From CAZKTO01 sp964555685 (GTDB lineage Bacteria > Chloroflexota > Dehalococcoidia > SHYB01): a stretch of DNA of 33,544 nt. Within the stretch, counting starts at the first letter, position 1, and each line of letters starts with the position of its first letter. The stretch is taken from assembly GCA_964555685.1 (NCBI GenBank), contig CAZKTO010000029.1, positions 1 through 33,544 on the forward strand. The letters are read 5' to 3'. A model generated the notes under the pieces. It was given only the letters and a program-made list of their open reading frames with translations. It searched no databases and was not told the DNA's origin. A program made the position numbers and the translations under genes. Of the stretch, positions 27,921-33,544 are shown in pieces.

Positions 27921-29132
27921 GTGGCAGGACCACTGGCGGGAGTCCGCGTTATCGAGATGTCGACCTGGGGCGCCCTGCCCGGAGGCGGCGCTATCCTGAG
28001 CGATTGGGGGGCCGATGTCATCAAGGTCGAGGAGCCCCAGGGCGGCGGCGATCCGGCCCGGAACTTCAACATGACCACCAAGCCCGATGGCTCGGTCCCC
28101 ATCGGCCCTGTGTGGGAGCAGGACAACCGCAACAAGAAGAGCGTGACCATCGACGTCAACAAGCCGGAGGGGCAGGAGGCGCTGCGCCGGCTCATCAAGA
28201 CTGCGGACGTCTTCGTCACGAGCACGAGGCCCAGCACGCTCAAGAAGCTGCGGATCTCCTATGACGACCTGCGGGCCATCAACCCGCGCCTGGTCTTCCT
28301 GCATCTGTCGGGCTTCGGGCCCAAGGGTCCGGACAGCGAGCGTCCCGGCTACGACGCCCTGTGCTTCTGGGCGCGCAGCGGCATCGCCGTGGCCCTGGCC
28401 GGCGCGGGCGTTCCCCCGGTGGGCCAGCGGGCCGCCATGGGCGACCACACCACGTCCATCGCCATCGCCGGCGGCATCGCGGCCGCTCTCTACTCCCGGG
28501 AGAAGACCGGCAAGGGCCAGCACGTCCAGGCCTCTCTCTTCCACGCCGGCCTGTGGATCACCTCCGTGGACCAGGTGGCCTGCGGCTACTCGCAGAAGGA
28601 CACGACGGCGATGCCCCGCGGCATGGTGGGCAACCCGCTGGTGGGCTCATATCAGTGCAAGGACGGCTGGCTCCAGATGGTGAACTTGCAGAGCGATCGA
28701 TTCTGGGAGCCGTTCTGCCTCGCCGTGGGCCGCCCCGACCTGGCCAAGGACCCCCGCTACGCAACCGCAGAGAAGCGAGCGCCCCACGCCCAGGCGCTCA
28801 TGCAGGAGTTCCAGAGGGAGTTCGCCAAGAAGACCGTCGACGAGTGGATACCTATCTTGGACAAGTACGGCGTCCGGTGGGGCAAGGTCCAGACGGTCCT
28901 CACCGCCACCAAGGACCAGCAGGCCTGGGCCAACGGCTATTACCAGACCATCGAGCACCCGGAGGCGGGCAAACTGAACCTGGTGACCAGCCCCATCCAG
29001 TTCAGCGGCACGCCCACCGAGATCCGCAGCGCCGCGCCGCTCCTGGGCCAGCACACGGAGGAGGTCCTCCTGGAGGCCGGCTACTCCTGGGATGAGATGG
29101 AGAAGCTCAAGCAGAAGGGCGTGATTCTGTGA
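27921..29132 (+). CDS. Family III (CaiB/BaiF) CoA-transferase
   Basis: This 403-residue protein transfers CoA between carboxylic acids. It has the family opening GVRVIEMSTWGALPGGGAILSDWGADVIKVE, NKKSVTIDVNKPEGQEAL, FLHLSGFGPKGP, and the nucleophile region with Asp175 in AAMGDHTTSIAIAGGI, then ALYSREKTGKGQHVQASL. The substrate acids (for example formyl/oxalyl, carnitine, bile-acid or aromatic) cannot be told from sequence. The GTG start has GGGAGGG about 8 nt upstream; an earlier in-frame ATG would prepend a non-conserved basic stretch. It runs towards prfB with a hairpin repeat in the 59-nt gap. Confidence 0.92.
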   Translation: MAGPLAGVRVIEMSTWGALPGGGAILSDWGADVIKVEEPQGGGDPARNFNMTTKPDGSVPIGPVWEQDNRNKKSVTIDVNKPEGQEALRRLIKTADVFVTSTRPSTLKKLRISYDDLRAINPRLVFLHLSGFGPKGPDSERPGYDALCFWARSGIAVALAGAGVPPVGQRAAMGDHTTSIAIAGGIAAALYSREKTGKGQHVQASLFHAGLWITSVDQVACGYSQKDTTAMPRGMVGNPLVGSYQCKDGWLQMVNLQSDRFWEPFCLAVGRPDLAKDPRYATAEKRAPHAQALMQEFQREFAKKTVDEWIPILDKYGVRWGKVQTVLTATKDQQAWANGYYQTIEHPEAGKLNLVTSPIQFSGTPTEIRSAAPLLGQHTEEVLLEAGYSWDEMEKLKQKGVIL

Positions 29133-29186
29133 CCTCTCCTCCCGTCTCCCTCTCCCGCCAGGAGAGGAGGCGCAGGGGGTGAGGTC
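29131..29186. repeat. Palindromic hairpin repeat between convergent genes
   Basis: GACCTC (29131-29136) pairs with GAGGTC (29181-29186), and inner CCTCTCC (29149-29155) with GGAGAGG (29161-29167). It spans the stop of the CoA-transferase gene and may end both transcripts, although there is no T-run. The CCTCTCC/GGAGAGG theme is also seen inside pcrA at 14203-14223. Confidence 0.65.
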
Positions 29187-29191
29187 CTGCC

Positions 29192-30299
29192 CTACGTCTT
29201 CGGGGCCTGGCCCACGGACGCCGTGATGAACGCGGCGATGAAGCCCTCGATGTCGCCGTCCAGCACGGCGTCCGGGTCGGACGATTGGTAGCCGGTGCGG
29301 TGGTCCTTCACCAGCTTGTACGGGTGGAGGACGTAGCTGCGGATACGGTTGCCCCACTCGGCGGAGACGTGCTGGCCCTTGAGCTTGGCCCGCTCCTCGT
29401 CCTGCTTCTGCTGCTCGAGCTGCATGAGCCGCGAGAGCAGGATCGTCATGGCCGCCTCTTTGTTCTGCCGCTGCGAGCGCTCGTTCTGGATCGCCACGGT
29501 GATGCCCGTGGGGATGTGCACGATGCGCACGGCAGTGGAGGTCTTCTGGACGTTCTGGCCGCCGGGGCCGCCGGCGCGGAAGAAGTCGATCCGCAGGTCG
29601 TCCGGGTTGATGGTGACGTCCACCGCCTCGGCCTCGGGCAGGGCCTCGACGAGGGCGAAGGATGTGTGCCGGGCGTGACTGGCATCGAAGGGGGAGAGCC
29701 GCACGAGGCGGTGGACGCCCTTCTCCGACCGCAGGTGGCCGTAGGCGTAGCGCCCCTTGACCTCCACCTGGACGCTCTTGATGCCCGCCTCTTCGCCGGA
29801 CGAGAGGTCCAGGATGTTGGTCTTGAACCCGCGGCGCTCGGCCCAGCGCAGGTACATCCGCAGGAGCATCTGGGCCCAGTCCTGGGACTCGGTGCCGCCG
29901 GCGCCCGCGTGGATGGCGAGGATGGCGTCCCGCGCGTCGTACCGCTCGTCGAAGGCGAGCTGAAACTCGAGCTCGTCGAGCCGCGAGGCGATCCTGGAGG
30001 CGTCCTCGGCGATCTGGCTGAGAAAGGAGCGGTCGTCCTCGGTCACGGAGAGGTCGAAGAGCTCTTCCAGGGCCGAGGCGTCGCGCTCCAGGCCGCGCCA
30101 GAGGGCGACATCGTCGCGCAGCTCGGCGAGGCGGCGCATCTCGCCCTGGGCGCGCTGGGCATCTGACCAGAAGTCTGTCTGAGCGCTGCGCCCCTCGAGG
30201 CCGGCTAGCTCCCGCTCCTGGGCGGGCAGGTCAAAGACGCACCAGCAGATCGGCGATCCGCTGGCGCAGGCCCTGGATGCGGTCCTTGAGCTCTTTCAT
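29192..30299 (-). CDS. prfB: Peptide chain release factor 2 with programmed +1 frameshift
   Basis: Full-length RF2 requires a frameshift. Zero-frame codons from the ATG at 30299 give MKELKDRIQGLRQRIADLLVRL and then an in-frame TGA at 30231-30233. Skipping one base continues DLPAQERELAGLEG and joins the long frame (1041 nt including the stop), for a protein of about 368 residues, the usual RF2 length. Domain 2 holds AGGTESQDWAQML, and domain 3 the catalytic GGQ in RAGGPGGQNVQKT. RF2 reads UGA and UAA stop codons. GGAG lies about 8 nt ahead of the ATG. The gene lies 51 nt downstream of rpoC on the same strand. Confidence 0.95.
30230..30242 (-). promoter_or_regulatory. prfB programmed +1 frameshift site
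   Basis: The mRNA reads GGTG CGT CTT TGA C. The slippery CTT followed by TGA C is the conserved RF2 autoregulation signal, and GGTG three nt upstream of CTT stands where the internal Shine-Dalgarno-like sequence lies in E. coli prfB. Low RF2 lets the ribosome slip to +1. Confidence 0.95.
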
Positions 30300-30350
30300 G
30301 CAACACTCCGGTGCGGGCAGAAGGTTGGCCGTTGGCGAGGAGGCGGGGGC

Positions 30351-33544
<3,194 letters not shown>

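Noticed and set aside
30231..30233. In-frame TGA in prfB as a possible selenocysteine codon or pseudogene stop
   Set aside because: The CTT TGA C context and the match of the +1 frame to RF2 explain it as the known programmed frameshift; no SECIS-like stem is needed.

Overview
The window is about 33.5 kb of GC-rich bacterial DNA, densely packed with genes on both strands. It runs into the end of an rpoC gene at the right edge. No tRNA, rRNA, CRISPR array, transposase or phage gene is visible. The gene mix suggests a Chloroflexota genome, perhaps Dehalococcoidia/SAR202-like: many SDR, CoA-transferase, crotonase and thiolase-like enzymes, a SerA plus alanine-glyoxylate-type aminotransferase pair, a DRTGG/BioD-like protein and SpeD-SpeE. 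This is inference from gene content; no marker search was possible.

Layout. (1) 223-5084, minus strand: a six-gene probable operon led by a clear -35/-10 promoter. It encodes a conserved protein of unknown function, a dienelactone-hydrolase-like enzyme, a nicotinamidase-like hydrolase, a small membrane protein, an SDR and a lipoprotein glucose/sorbosone dehydrogenase. (2) 5085-5596: a gene-free stretch holding a palindromic repeat and a 47-nt perfect hairpin. (3) 5597-11875: a MetF-like protein, a divergently expressed ThDP enzyme, then a plus-strand run of a DUF35 protein, a thiolase-like protein, an SDR and a branched-chain-type solute-binding protein with no signal peptide. (4) 11886-12465: a small DUF2283 gene and a palindromic repeat, flanked by a 41-bp exact direct repeat copied from the 3' end of tsaD. 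(5) 12397-15848: pcrA-tsaD, with pcrA carrying three copies of a short palindromic repeat inside its coding sequence. (6) 15988-18188: a compact mercury-resistance-like locus of merR, merA and a 59-residue membrane peptide with a vicinal Cys pair, behind a MerR-type operator. (7) 18239-20630: speD-speE and a BioD-like/DRTGG protein. (8) 20805-22955, plus strand: SDR, PaaG-like crotonase, and a solitary ImmA/IrrE-type metallopeptidase. (9) 23041-26294, minus strand: serine biosynthesis (aminotransferase-serA) and two small proteins. (10) 26362-29132, plus strand: folP-folK and a family III CoA-transferase. (11) 29192-33544, minus strand: prfB with an intact programmed +1 frameshift, and the 3' part of rpoC.

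Promoters are often of the extended -10 type (TGnTAnnnT), and at least three genes look leaderless or nearly so. The most interesting unexplained signals are the CC-containing membrane peptide beside merA, the 16-nt CCCCGRC..GYYGGGG palindrome family found in genes and spacers, and the DUF2283 cassette bounded by a duplicated tsaD end.
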